DNA from: Erythrobacter aureus
GTDB taxonomy: Bacteria; Pseudomonadota; Alphaproteobacteria; Sphingomonadales; Sphingomonadaceae
Direction of reading: 5' to 3'
NCBI RefSeq assembly: GCF_003355455.1
Contig: NZ_CP031357.1
Coordinates: forward strand, 2,582,501 to 2,646,500
DNA length: 64,000 bases
Below, piece after piece: positions 46,705 through 55,752 of the stretch. The notes under the pieces are model-generated. The model did not search any database. It was not told the DNA's origin and saw only the letters and a program-made list of their open reading frames with translations. Numbering within the stretch: the first letter of the stretch is position 1; each line of letters begins with the position of its first letter. Made by a program: the position numbers and the translations under genes.

Positions 46705-48204
46705 ATGATAACGCGCCTGCTCGCCGCCGCTGCGGTTCTCGCCCTTCCCATACCCCTTGCCGCGCAGGAAGAGTCCGCACCGGCTGCCGAACAAGCCGCG
46801 ACTATCGAACCGCAGGTTCGTACGCGCGACCTTGTCGGCACCTTCGGCGGGCAGCGTATGTCCTACCGCGCGACCGTAGGCGAAACCGTGCTCACGTCGG
46901 ATAGCGGCAAGTCCGAGGCGGTGATCGTCACCACCAGCTATGTGCGCAGCCCGCGCGACACCTCGCGGCCGGTGTTTTTCATCTACAATGGCGGCCCAGG
47001 CTCGGGATCGGTGTGGTTGCAGATGGGCGCCTGGGGACCGAAACGAGTCGCCATCCCTTCCGACGCGCGCGACGATGGGGCGCCGCCCTATCCACTGGTC
47101 GACAATCCGGAGAGCTTGCTCGACGTCGCCGACCTCGTCTTCATCGACCCTCCCGGCACGGGCTTCAGCTATCTCACCCCCGGTACCGATCCGAAAAACT
47201 ATTATGGCCTGCGCGAGGACGCGCGCGCGGTGGCCGAGGTGATCCGCCGCTGGATCAACGACAACGGACGCTGGAACAGCCCCAAATACCTCGGTGGGGA
47301 AAGCTACGGCACAACGCGCACGGCGATGGTCGTGGACGAGCTGGAAGGCGGCACCTTCAACGATGTCGGGCTCAACGGCTTGATCCTCGTTTCGACCATC
47401 CTCGATTTCGCCGCGCGCGAGCCGACACCGGGCAACGAAATGGCCTATGTGGTGACACTGCCGAACATGGCGGCGGCTGCCTGGTTCCACGGCAAGGCCG
47501 AGGCTCCCTCGGTCGAGGCTATCGCGGAGGAAGCGCGCCGCTTCGCGATCGGACCCTTTGCCAGCGCGCTGCTCAAGGGCCAGGATCTTCCCGATGCCGA
47601 ACGCGCTGCCGTGCGCGCGGAACTCTCGCGGCTCACCGGCCTGTCCGAAACCTATCTCGACCAGGCGAACCTGCGCGTCACCAGCCAGCGCTTCTACAAG
47701 GAATTGCTGCGCGACCGGGGCCTCACCATCGGCCGTCTCGATGCACGCTATACCGGCACGGATTACGATAATGCGGGGGAATATCCCGACAACGATCCCA
47801 GCTTCTATGGCATCGATGCAGGCTATACCGCTGCGGTCAATACTTGGCTGCGCGAGGGACTGGGCTTCGAAACTACTCGCGAATACCAGTCGATCGGGCG
47901 CGAGCCGGGGCAGCACTGGAATTGGAGCCTGTCAAGCGGACCGGGGCGCAGCGCCTATCTCAACGTGGCCCCGCTTATCGGCAAGGCCATGCGCCAGAAT
48001 GCCGGGCTGAGGCTGTTCAATGCGCAGGGCTATTATGATTTCGCCACGCCCTTTTTCGGCGCCGAGTATTCGCTCAACCGGATCGGTATTCCGCAGGATC
48101 GGGTGGAGCTGCACTACTATGGCTCGGGTCACATGATGTATGTCCGCGACGAAGACCGCGCGAAACTGTCGCGCGACCTGCGTGCCTTCATCCGCAATCG
48201 CTGA
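46705..48204 (+). CDS. Serine carboxypeptidase (S10 family)
   Basis: 499 residues with signal peptide AAAVLALPIPLAAQE. The S10 triad is visible: Ser in LGGESYGTTRT, Asp in GYYDFATPF and His in YGSGHMMYV; the oxyanion region FIYNGGPGSGSVWLQMG is intact. Secreted to the periplasm, where it would remove C-terminal residues from peptides. Common in Sphingomonadales. Confidence 0.9.
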   Translation: MITRLLAAAAVLALPIPLAAQEESAPAAEQAATIEPQVRTRDLVGTFGGQRMSYRATVGETVLTSDSGKSEAVIVTTSYVRSPRDTSRPVFFIYNGGPGSGSVWLQMGAWGPKRVAIPSDARDDGAPPYPLVDNPESLLDVADLVFIDPPGTGFSYLTPGTDPKNYYGLREDARAVAEVIRRWINDNGRWNSPKYLGGESYGTTRTAMVVDELEGGTFNDVGLNGLILVSTILDFAAREPTPGNEMAYVVTLPNMAAAAWFHGKAEAPSVEAIAEEARRFAIGPFASALLKGQDLPDAERAAVRAELSRLTGLSETYLDQANLRVTSQRFYKELLRDRGLTIGRLDARYTGTDYDNAGEYPDNDPSFYGIDAGYTAAVNTWLREGLGFETTREYQSIGREPGQHWNWSLSSGPGRSAYLNVAPLIGKAMRQNAGLRLFNAQGYYDFATPFFGAEYSLNRIGIPQDRVELHYYGSGHMMYVRDEDRAKLSRDLRAFIRNR

Positions 48205-48258
48205 GGATAGCGCGGCCCGCCCGCTTGAACCTGCGCGCGCCTGTGCCATAGCGCGCTG

Positions 48259-48837
48259 ATGCGTCGCGCTCCGGCTTTGCTTCCGATCCTTGTCCTCGCC
48301 GCCTGCAAGCCGCCGGCGGCCGATGACTATGTCGAGCGCACACGCATCGGGGGCGAGGTTCAAGGCCCGTCCGAAGCGATCGATTCTCCCGATACGCAAG
48401 GCGCGGTCTGGGCGCCTGCCGACAAGGCCCGGCGCCTGCTTTACGGCAAGCCGGGCGAACGCCCGCTATTCGCCATCGAATGCGTTGGACAGGGGGCCGT
48501 GCCGATGCTCGCATACACCCGTTTCGCCAAGGCGGACCCGCATGCCAAGGCGGTGCTCGCGCTTATCGGGAACAGCCATGTCACGCGTCTGCCGATCGAC
48601 GCGATACAGATAAACGACATATGGCGCTGGGAAGGTGCGGCGCCGGTGACCGATCCGCGCTGGGACGTGCTGACCGGCACGCGCGAGGTCGAGGCGACGG
48701 TGCCGGGCGCGGGCAGCGTGATTCTCAATCCGAGCGCCCTGCCCGGCGCACTGGTCGAGGAGTGCCGGGCGCTGGCGCAGCCGCCTAGCGACGACGAGCC
48801 GAATCCTGCGCCTTCTGCACCAGAAGGTCCGGCGTAA
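48259..48837 (+). CDS. Hypothetical lipoprotein
   Basis: 192 residues. Lipobox LPILVLAACKPP, then an acidic linker and a globular part (FAIECVGQGAVPMLAYTRFA, VLALIGNSHVTRLPIDAI, and a C-terminal Cys in LVEECRALAQ). I recognise no named domain. The last 53 bases overlap the 3' end of the convergent dsbD gene, so its Pro-rich C-terminal tail is encoded opposite the DsbD C-terminus. Confidence 0.7.
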   Translation: MRRAPALLPILVLAACKPPAADDYVERTRIGGEVQGPSEAIDSPDTQGAVWAPADKARRLLYGKPGERPLFAIECVGQGAVPMLAYTRFAKADPHAKAVLALIGNSHVTRLPIDAIQINDIWRWEGAAPVTDPRWDVLTGTREVEATVPGAGSVILNPSALPGALVEECRALAQPPSDDEPNPAPSAPEGPA

Positions 48838-50890
48838 GCACTTGCGGCAATTGCTCGGCCTCACCGCCCGGTTCATACCACAGATAGAGCGGCACACCGG
48901 CCGCGCCCTGGCGGGTCAGCATGCGGCTGATTTCTTCATCGGGCTGCGTCCAGTCGCCGCGCATGGCGATGACGCCCGCTTCCTCGAAAGCCTTGCGCGT
49001 GGCCTCGCGTTCGATCGCGACGCTCTCGTTGACCTTGCAGGTGACGCACCAGTCGGCAGTGAACCATATGAACACCGGACGACCCGAGGCACGCGCCTCG
49101 GCTAGCGCGGCCTCGCTGTAGTCGATGGGATCGAGCAGGCTTTCGGCTGACGCGGCTTGCGCCTCTGGCTTTGGGAGCAGAGTGACCCCGATCCCAAGCA
49201 CCGCAACGAGGCTGGCGAAAACCACCAGCGCACCAGATCGCGCCCGACGCTGGAACAGGCCGATAAGCGCAAGCCCCGTAAGCGCGAGCACGGCCAGAAC
49301 AAGCACCGGACCGAGATAGTCCCATCCGCCGATGCGCCAGACGAGCCAGGCAAGCGCCAGCGCGGTCAGCCCCATCGGCAGCGCCATCCAGCGCCGGAAG
49401 CTATCCATCCAGGCGCCCGGTTTGGGCAGGTACCGACGAATCGCCGGGACGAAGCCGACCAGCAGGAAGGGTAGCGCGAGGCCTACACCCAAGGCGACGA
49501 AGACGAGGAGCCCGTGAATCGGCCTGATGACCAGCGCCGCACCCAGCGCAATGGCCATGAACGGGCCGGTACATGGTGTCGCCACGAAGGCCGCGAGAAG
49601 GCCCGTCGAGAAAGAACCCCCTCGCGAGGGCGCGCCGCCCGAAACGGCCATGCCGGGCACTTCGAACAGCCCGAGGAAATTGACCGTGATCGCCAGTGCC
49701 AGCAGGAAAAGGCCGACCACGACGACCGGCTCCTGCAACTGAAAGGCCCACCCGACCTGCTCGCCCGCCGATCGCAGGAGCAGGATGGCTGCCCCCAGCG
49801 CCGCGCAAGCCAGCACAACGCCCGCCGTATAGGCCAGCGCATCGCGCCGCGCCGCGCGCTCGTCCCCGCCCGCCTTGGCCAGCGACAGCGCCTTGAGGCT
49901 GAGGATCGGGAAGACGCAGGGCATGATGTTGAGCAGCAATCCACCCGCCAGCGCGGCGATAAGCAATTGCCACAGGACCGGCTCCGCCCCACCACCACGG
50001 ATCGGCTTCACCCCTTCGAGCGGCACGTCTCCTGGCACAGCGGTAAAGCGCACGCCGCGGCCGCTGCCGAGATCGAGGATGCCGGTGATCGTCTCGGGGC
50101 GCGGCTCGGCCGCGAACTCGACATTGTCCGGCACCGCGAGCCGCTCGATCGCCATTTCGGCCACCAGCAGATTGCCTTCGCTGATGAAGGTCTGCACGCC
50201 GGTGTAATCGGGCCTGTCGCCTTCCCCCAGTTCGGGCGTACCGAGGAAGAAGTGAAGATCACCGAGCGCGGTTTCGGTAGGGATCGGAATGCCGACGCGC
50301 AGATGCGTAGGTGTGAATTCGAATTGCGCGCTGCTGTCGAGCTGCGGGACGATGGCCGCGCGCCACGCACCGAAACGAGGGTCGGCACCAGCCTGTGCGG
50401 GATCGAGCGTCAGACGTGCCTGCTGCGGAACGCAGATCTTGTCTGTGCAGGCCAGATAGTTTGCCATGACGGCGATGGGCGCCACATTGGCGACCGCCGC
50501 GCTTTCCGGAACGCCAATCGGCACGAGGACTGCATAGTCGCCCTCGTAAACATGATTCATCAACCCGCCTATCACCAGCCGCTTGGGCAGCGGATAGAGC
50601 GGTTCGCCCGCCTCCCATCCCTCGGGCAGGTCCCAGTCCAGTTCCATGCCCAGCCCCGCATCGCCGGGATTCGACCAGTAGCCGTGCCATTCGGGCGTCG
50701 AAGGCATGAAATGCAGCGCGACCATCCACGTCTCGCCGGGTTGCGGCGCGCCCTCGGCCACGATTTCCACGGGCATGCGTTCGCTGCCCGGCCCACGCAC
50801 CTCCTGCTGCGCGCTGGCGGGCGCGATCAGGACCAGTGCGACCAGCATCACCAGCGCGGCGATCCGCTCCAATATCCTTGCGTCGATCAC
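48785..50890 (-). CDS. dsbD: Thiol:disulfide interchange protein DsbD-like
   Basis: About 701 residues. After a signal peptide (VALVLIAPASAQ) comes a periplasmic domain with a Cys pair (LACTDKICVPQQ), then eight membrane helices bearing MPCVFPILS and ATPCTGPFMA, and a C-terminal thioredoxin domain with WFTADWCVTCKVNE. The enzyme passes electrons from cytoplasmic thioredoxin to periplasmic proteins. The GTG at 50888-50890 is the chosen start; an ATG closer to the signal peptide is the alternative. Divergent from the UbiH-family gene, 25 bases away. Confidence 0.9.
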   Translation of the reverse strand: MIDARILERIAALVMLVALVLIAPASAQQEVRGPGSERMPVEIVAEGAPQPGETWMVALHFMPSTPEWHGYWSNPGDAGLGMELDWDLPEGWEAGEPLYPLPKRLVIGGLMNHVYEGDYAVLVPIGVPESAAVANVAPIAVMANYLACTDKICVPQQARLTLDPAQAGADPRFGAWRAAIVPQLDSSAQFEFTPTHLRVGIPIPTETALGDLHFFLGTPELGEGDRPDYTGVQTFISEGNLLVAEMAIERLAVPDNVEFAAEPRPETITGILDLGSGRGVRFTAVPGDVPLEGVKPIRGGGAEPVLWQLLIAALAGGLLLNIMPCVFPILSLKALSLAKAGGDERAARRDALAYTAGVVLACAALGAAILLLRSAGEQVGWAFQLQEPVVVVGLFLLALAITVNFLGLFEVPGMAVSGGAPSRGGSFSTGLLAAFVATPCTGPFMAIALGAALVIRPIHGLLVFVALGVGLALPFLLVGFVPAIRRYLPKPGAWMDSFRRWMALPMGLTALALAWLVWRIGGWDYLGPVLVLAVLALTGLALIGLFQRRARSGALVVFASLVAVLGIGVTLLPKPEAQAASAESLLDPIDYSEAALAEARASGRPVFIWFTADWCVTCKVNESVAIEREATRKAFEEAGVIAMRGDWTQPDEEISRMLTRQGAAGVPLYLWYEPGGEAEQLPQVLTPDLLVQKAQDSARRR

Positions 50891-50915
50891 GCTCGCCGCT
50901 CTAGGGACACACCCC

Positions 50916-52130
50916 ATGACAGACAAGCGAGACCTGCTGATCCTGGGCGGCGGCCTGGTGGGCATGACACTGGCGCTGGCGGCGGCGAAAAAGGGGCTTT
51001 CGAGCCACCTCGTCGACCGCGCCGATCCGGCAAGCCTGACGGCGGAGGGCTTCGACGGCCGCGCCTCGGCGATCTCGACGGCAAGCTGGCGCCTGTTCCG
51101 CCATATCGGCCTCGAAGACGCGCTGGAACCATATGGCTGCGATATCGCCGCCATCGCCGTGCTCGACCAGATGAAGGCGGGTCGGCTCGATTTCCGCCCC
51201 GAGCCGCATGAGGGCACACTCGGCCGCATGTTCGCCAATCGCCAGCTGCGCTTGGCGCTGCACGAGGCGGCGGCGAAGGAGCCGCTGATCGAGTGGCATG
51301 CGCCGGTCGAGGTCGTAGCGCGCGAGCGCGGCGAGTTCGGTGTATCGGCGACGCTAGGTGACGGGCGTGTGCTCGAAGCCGCATTGATGATCGGCGCGGA
51401 AGGGCGCGGATCGCCTAGTCGCGAGGAAGCGGGCCTGAAAATGGCGAACTGGGATTACAGCCACCGCGCCATGATCGTCGGGCTCAACCACTCAAAGCCG
51501 CATGAGAACGTGGCGTGGGAAATCTTCTATCCCGACGGGCCTTTCGCACTGCTGCCCATGCTCGACGGCCCCGACGGCCAGAATCGCAGCGCACTGGTTT
51601 GGACGGTCGACGAAAAGGACGCGTCAGGCGTCCTGAAGCTCTCCGACCGCGCCTTCCTCGCCGAGGTTTACAAGCGCATGGGCGATCTGCTCGGTGAGCT
51701 CACAATCAACAGCGCGCGCTCGTCCTATCCGCTGAGTTTCCAGCACACGGCGAAGATCGTCGAGCATCGCCTCGCGCTGGTCGGCGACAGCGCGCATGGC
51801 ATGCACCCGATCGCGGGTCAGGGCCTCAATCTCGGCCTGCGCGATGTCGGCGCGCTGGTAGAAGTGCTCGACGAAGCGGTCCGGCTGGGTCTCGACCTCG
51901 GCGATGCGCAAGTCCTGAAAAAGTACGAAGAGTGGCGCGCGCTCGATTCGCTCATGGTGATGGGCGCGACAGACAGCCTGACCCGGATATTCGGCATTCC
52001 AGGCAAGGCGGCAAGCGCCGCGCGCCGCCTCGGCATGGCGGGGATTCAGCGTAGCGGGTGGCTCAAACGCTTTTTCATGGATGAAGCACGCGGCATATCC
52101 GGAGAACTGCCCGAATTGCTGAAAGCCTAA
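50916..52130 (+). CDS. UbiH/UbiF/COQ6-family FAD-dependent monooxygenase
   Basis: 404 residues. N-terminal FAD site ILGGGLVGMTLALAAAKKG, central DGRASAISTASWRLF with the DG motif, and the second FAD site LVGDSAHGMHPIAGQGLNLG, which defines the ubiquinone-biosynthesis hydroxylases. Likely hydroxylates the ubiquinone ring at one position; alphaproteobacteria often use one or two such enzymes, so the exact position is open. GGGA lies eight bases upstream of the ATG. Confidence 0.88.
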   Translation: MTDKRDLLILGGGLVGMTLALAAAKKGLSSHLVDRADPASLTAEGFDGRASAISTASWRLFRHIGLEDALEPYGCDIAAIAVLDQMKAGRLDFRPEPHEGTLGRMFANRQLRLALHEAAAKEPLIEWHAPVEVVARERGEFGVSATLGDGRVLEAALMIGAEGRGSPSREEAGLKMANWDYSHRAMIVGLNHSKPHENVAWEIFYPDGPFALLPMLDGPDGQNRSALVWTVDEKDASGVLKLSDRAFLAEVYKRMGDLLGELTINSARSSYPLSFQHTAKIVEHRLALVGDSAHGMHPIAGQGLNLGLRDVGALVEVLDEAVRLGLDLGDAQVLKKYEEWRALDSLMVMGATDSLTRIFGIPGKAASAARRLGMAGIQRSGWLKRFFMDEARGISGELPELLKA

Positions 52131-53014
52131 TTCTCTTCGGCCGGGCTCGGCTGCTCGATCCGGTTGCCCGCCCCGTCGCGCAGGCGACGCGGCTCGAGAA
52201 CGGCTGCGGTCTCGATCAAATCGAGCGCCCGCTGGGCGGCGGCATAACGTTCGGCATCGCGGATCCACCCTTCGGCCTCGTCGGCGCCGGGAAGATTGCG
52301 CACCTCTGCAATCGCCGACTGCGTGCGCCCGCTTTCGAGGAACAAACGCGCGCGTTCGAGCCTACGCTCAGGCTGCGGTGAAGGGGCGCTTTCGCGGCGG
52401 ATGACAAAGAGCTGCGACAGCTCCTCGCCGAACCGGGCCCAACCGCGTTGATCGTTCGGCTGGGCTAAACGCGGGGACAGGCCCTCAAGCCGCGCGATCA
52501 GCTGGTCGAGCGTGATCGGATCGCGGCTTGTCCGAATGATCGTGTCTACCGCATTGGGCAGCGCATCTCCGAACCGCAACCGTAACTGGTCGGCCAAATA
52601 GCCGAGCTCCGCCCCTTTCTCGAGAGCCCGCCGAGTAGCGAAAGCAATCAGCAGGCCTTCGGCACGTGCAGCATTGCCTGCAGCAGCCTGCGCCTGCAGG
52701 TCGAGCCGCGCCAGACGCTGTTCGGCAGCCGCGAGGCGCTGGTCGATCCCGCCCTGCTGCTGCTCGACCCGTTCCACAGCCTGCTGCGCCGCCTCGCTGG
52801 CGGTGGCGCTTGGCGTAGGCGTGGGGTCGGCAGTAGGGCTGGCGAGCAGCTGTGGATCCTGCGCAGTCGAAGCAGTCTCGGGCGCATCGCGATCTGTCAT
52901 CGAATAGACCGCATAGCCAACGATCGCACCGCCGAGCAGGAAACTGGCAAGCACGGCGACGAGAACCGGCCTTGCCGAAGGCCCCTTGCGCCTGGTGCTT
53001 ATGTAATCGTCCAT
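52127..53014 (-). CDS. Membrane-anchored coiled-coil protein (HemX/mitofilin-like) beside hemD
   Basis: 295 residues. A short cytoplasmic start (MDDYISTRRKGPSARP), one helix (VLVAVLASFLLGGAIVGYAV), a Pro/Thr/Ala linker, a coiled coil (AVERVEQQQGGIDQRLAAAE) and a helical C-terminal region. This layout and the place after hemD match HemX/mitofilin-like proteins of the haem operon. It may organise haem enzymes at the membrane; no catalytic motif is visible. Its stop overlaps that of the UbiH-family gene. Confidence 0.78.
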   Translation of the reverse strand: MDDYISTRRKGPSARPVLVAVLASFLLGGAIVGYAVYSMTDRDAPETASTAQDPQLLASPTADPTPTPSATASEAAQQAVERVEQQQGGIDQRLAAAEQRLARLDLQAQAAAGNAARAEGLLIAFATRRALEKGAELGYLADQLRLRFGDALPNAVDTIIRTSRDPITLDQLIARLEGLSPRLAQPNDQRGWARFGEELSQLFVIRRESAPSPQPERRLERARLFLESGRTQSAIAEVRNLPGADEAEGWIRDAERYAAAQRALDLIETAAVLEPRRLRDGAGNRIEQPSPAEEN

Positions 53015-53063
53015 CGAATTCCGTTCCGCGACCCCGTGGGCCGGTTCTCAAGGCCCCTTCCTA

Positions 53064-53753
53064 TCATTGGTCCTCGGTCTGGCACAAAGCTCTCGCCAAG
53101 GCCAGTAGCTCGCTGTCTCCGGGTGCATCGGCGATGTGGATGGATCGCCAACCCTCTCCCGCCATTTCGGCAACGCGAGGGCCAATGACGGCGAGATCGA
53201 CAACCGCGCTGTTCAGGTCCAGGCGATCGAATTCGTCACGCAGCCGCGCAGCGGCCGCACCCGAATGCAATACCGCCACGCCGCCATCGCGCAGCAGCTC
53301 GGCGCTCTCTTGCGACAGGTCTTCCGCCACCGCCCGATAGAGTACCCGGGTTTCGACCTCAATGCCATCGGGCGGACGCAGCGCCACCCTATCCTGGCCT
53401 GCAAGGCGCAAGAGCTGGAGCTTCCGATTACCGAGTTCGTCGACAAGTCCTTGTAGCCCTCCCCGACCGGTTAGCCCGACCAGGAACCCGGCAATGCGCG
53501 CGGCATCGGCAGTGGCTTCGCCAACCGCATGGACGGGCAGCCGGGTCAGTTTTTCCAAGTGCTTGCCGCCATGCCGGAAGGCATTTGCGCTGCCGACAAG
53601 AATGCCGTCGAAATCATCCGGGGACGGAACGGTCCACTCTACCGGCTCGATCGTAAAGAGCGGCGCGCCATGCACGTCGAGTCCCATGTCGCGCGCCGTT
53701 TGCGCGCTGACCGACCAACCCGGTTCGGGTCGGAATAGGAAGAGCGGCTTCAT
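53064..53753 (-). CDS. hemD: Uroporphyrinogen-III synthase
   Basis: 229 residues. The family is poorly conserved, but the bilobed pattern is visible: FLFRPEPGWSVSAQTARDMG, GILVGSANAFRHGG, VHAVGEATADAARIAGF and VAVLHSGAAAARL. Cyclises hydroxymethylbilane to uroporphyrinogen III. The ATG at 53751-53753 overlaps the hemC stop, which fixes the identification and the operon. Confidence 0.88.
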   Translation of the reverse strand: MKPLFLFRPEPGWSVSAQTARDMGLDVHGAPLFTIEPVEWTVPSPDDFDGILVGSANAFRHGGKHLEKLTRLPVHAVGEATADAARIAGFLVGLTGRGGLQGLVDELGNRKLQLLRLAGQDRVALRPPDGIEVETRVLYRAVAEDLSQESAELLRDGGVAVLHSGAAAARLRDEFDRLDLNSAVVDLAVIGPRVAEMAGEGWRSIHIADAPGDSELLALARALCQTEDQ

Positions 53754-54679
53754 ACCGAATAGCCGAAATGTTCGGCCACTTCAGGCGGCGCTCCATCAAG
53801 CAGCGATTTCGCCAAATCGAACGGGGCGTTCTCGTCGCCGATTGCAAATTCGGTATTGCCGGCGATCCGCACCTTGCCATCGGGGCTGAAGATGGCCGCG
53901 TTCAAGGACATGCGCTCGCCGATACGATGCGACAAAGCGGCGATCGGACTGCTGCACGATCCGCCCAACCCCTCCAACAGACGGCGTTCCGCACGAATTT
54001 CCGCATGGCTTCCGGGATGATCGACCGGGCCGAGAAGATCGCACATGCGCGCATCGTTGCTGCGACATTCGAGACCAATCGCGGCCTGCGCAGGCGCCGG
54101 CAGCCATGCTTCGGGGTCGAGCCGCACCCCTTCCTCGTCCGCGCCCAACCGGTCCAGACCCGCCGCGGCGAGGAAGGTTGCATCCACCGCGCCCGCTGCA
54201 AGCTTCGCCATTCGGGTGGCAACATTGCCGCGAATGCCGACCACGTTAAGATCCGGCCGCAGGTTTAGCAGTTGTGCGGCGCGGCGCGGCGCGCTGGTTC
54301 CCACTCGCGCGCCTGCGGGAATGTCGGCGATGGACGCCGCACCCAGCAGACGGTCGGCCTTGTCCGCGCGCGGCAGGATGGCCCCAATGGCGATGGCCTC
54401 GGGCCGGATCGTCTCGACATCCTTCATCGAATGCACCGCTGCATCGATGCGCCCCTCGAGCAGCCAGTGATCGAGTTCGCGTGTCCACAGCGCCTTGCCG
54501 CCGATTTCGGCCAGCGGACGGTCCTGTATCTTGTCGCCGCTGGCCACGACGGGGACTAGTTCCACGGCCGATTCGTCCCAATCATGCGCTGCGCAAAGGC
54601 GCGCACGCGCTTCGAGGGCTTGTGCCATGGCAAGCGGAGAACGGCGGGTTCCGAGGCGGATAAGGGGCTGGTCAGGCAT
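53750..54679 (-). CDS. hemC: Porphobilinogen deaminase (hydroxymethylbilane synthase)
   Basis: 309 residues. Typical RLGTRRSPLAMAQALEAR at the start, KDVETIRPEAIAIGAILPR, VGTSAPRRAAQL, and GGSCSSPIAALS, which carries the Cys that binds the dipyrromethane cofactor. Joins four porphobilinogens. Start MPDQPLIRLGTRRS at 54677-54679. Divergent from tsaD across 44 bases. Confidence 0.95.
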   Translation of the reverse strand: MPDQPLIRLGTRRSPLAMAQALEARARLCAAHDWDESAVELVPVVASGDKIQDRPLAEIGGKALWTRELDHWLLEGRIDAAVHSMKDVETIRPEAIAIGAILPRADKADRLLGAASIADIPAGARVGTSAPRRAAQLLNLRPDLNVVGIRGNVATRMAKLAAGAVDATFLAAAGLDRLGADEEGVRLDPEAWLPAPAQAAIGLECRSNDARMCDLLGPVDHPGSHAEIRAERRLLEGLGGSCSSPIAALSHRIGERMSLNAAIFSPDGKVRIAGNTEFAIGDENAPFDLAKSLLDGAPPEVAEHFGYSV

Positions 54680-54723
54680 AGGTCGGCTTGCCCTAGCGAT
54701 CCACTTCGCTAAGGGGAAGCGGG

Positions 54724-55752
54724 ATGGCACTGGTTCTCGGCATCGAAAGCTCCTGCGACGAAACTGCGGTCGCACTGGTCGACAGCCAGCGGCGCATCGT
54801 CGCGCAGCGCATCGCCTCGCAGGATGCGGAACACGCGCCCTTTGGCGGCGTCGTGCCCGAGATTGCCGCTCGCGCGCATGCCGAACGGCTGGCTCCGATG
54901 ATCGAGGGTGTGCTGGCCGATGCGGGCATCGCCTTGGCCGACTGCGATGCGATTGCAGCAACCGCCGGACCGGGCCTGATCGGCGGGGTCATGGTCGGGC
55001 TGGTTAGCGCAAAAGCGCTGGCCATGGCCACCGACACGCCGCTGATCGCAATCAACCACCTCGAAGGCCATGCGCTGAGCCCGCGCCTCGCCGACGAGAC
55101 GATCGAATTCCCCTATGCATTGCTGCTGGTTTCGGGCGGGCACTGCCAGATCCTACGCATCGACGGCGTTGGCCAATACCGCCGCCTGGCCACCACGATC
55201 GACGATGCGCTGGGCGAGGCGTTCGACAAAACCGCCAAGATCCTCGGTTTCGGCTTTCCGGGCGGTCCGGCAGTCGAACGCAAGGCGCTGGTAGGCAACG
55301 CTGCTGCAGTGCCCCTGCCCCGCCCGATGGTCGGCAGCGGCGAGCCGCATTTCTCCTTCGCCGGGCTCAAGAGCGCGGTCCTGCGCGCGCATGAGAGCCG
55401 CCAGTACGCGGTCGCCGATATTGCGGCGAGTTTCCAGCAGGCGGCGGTCGATTGCGTAACCGACCGGTTGCGGATCGCACTCGCAGGCATGGAAGATGTC
55501 GATACACTTGTGGTTGCGGGCGGCGTTGCGGCCAACACGGTGGTGCGCAACGCGCTCGAACAGCTCGCCGCCAACCGCGCGATGCGGTTTGCCGCGCCGC
55601 CGCCCAAACTGTGTACCGACAATGCAGCGATGATCGCCTGGGCGGGGATCGAACGGCTCGGCCAGAACGACCCGCTCGACATTGCGGCACGCCCGCGCTG
55701 GCCGCTCGATCCCGACGCTGAACCGGTGCGTGGAGCGGGAGTGAAAGCATGA
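54724..55752 (+). CDS. tsaD: tRNA N6-adenosine threonylcarbamoyltransferase TsaD
   Basis: 342 residues. VLGIESSCDETAVALV at the start, the iron-binding AINHLEGHAL and VSGGHCQI, the phosphate loop PGGPAVERKAL and VVAGGVAANTVVR. Transfers threonylcarbamoyl to A37 of tRNAs that read ANN codons. The stop overlaps the gpsA start (ATGA). tsaB and tsaE are not in this window. Confidence 0.96.
   Translation: MALVLGIESSCDETAVALVDSQRRIVAQRIASQDAEHAPFGGVVPEIAARAHAERLAPMIEGVLADAGIALADCDAIAATAGPGLIGGVMVGLVSAKALAMATDTPLIAINHLEGHALSPRLADETIEFPYALLLVSGGHCQILRIDGVGQYRRLATTIDDALGEAFDKTAKILGFGFPGGPAVERKALVGNAAAVPLPRPMVGSGEPHFSFAGLKSAVLRAHESRQYAVADIAASFQQAAVDCVTDRLRIALAGMEDVDTLVVAGGVAANTVVRNALEQLAANRAMRFAAPPPKLCTDNAAMIAWAGIERLGQNDPLDIAARPRWPLDPDAEPVRGAGVKA

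Noticed and set aside
49514..51211. 565-codon plus-strand frame opposite dsbD
   Set aside because: DsbD Cys motifs and membrane helices are clear on the minus strand; the plus frame is highly charged, without a domain, and overlaps the true UbiH-family start.
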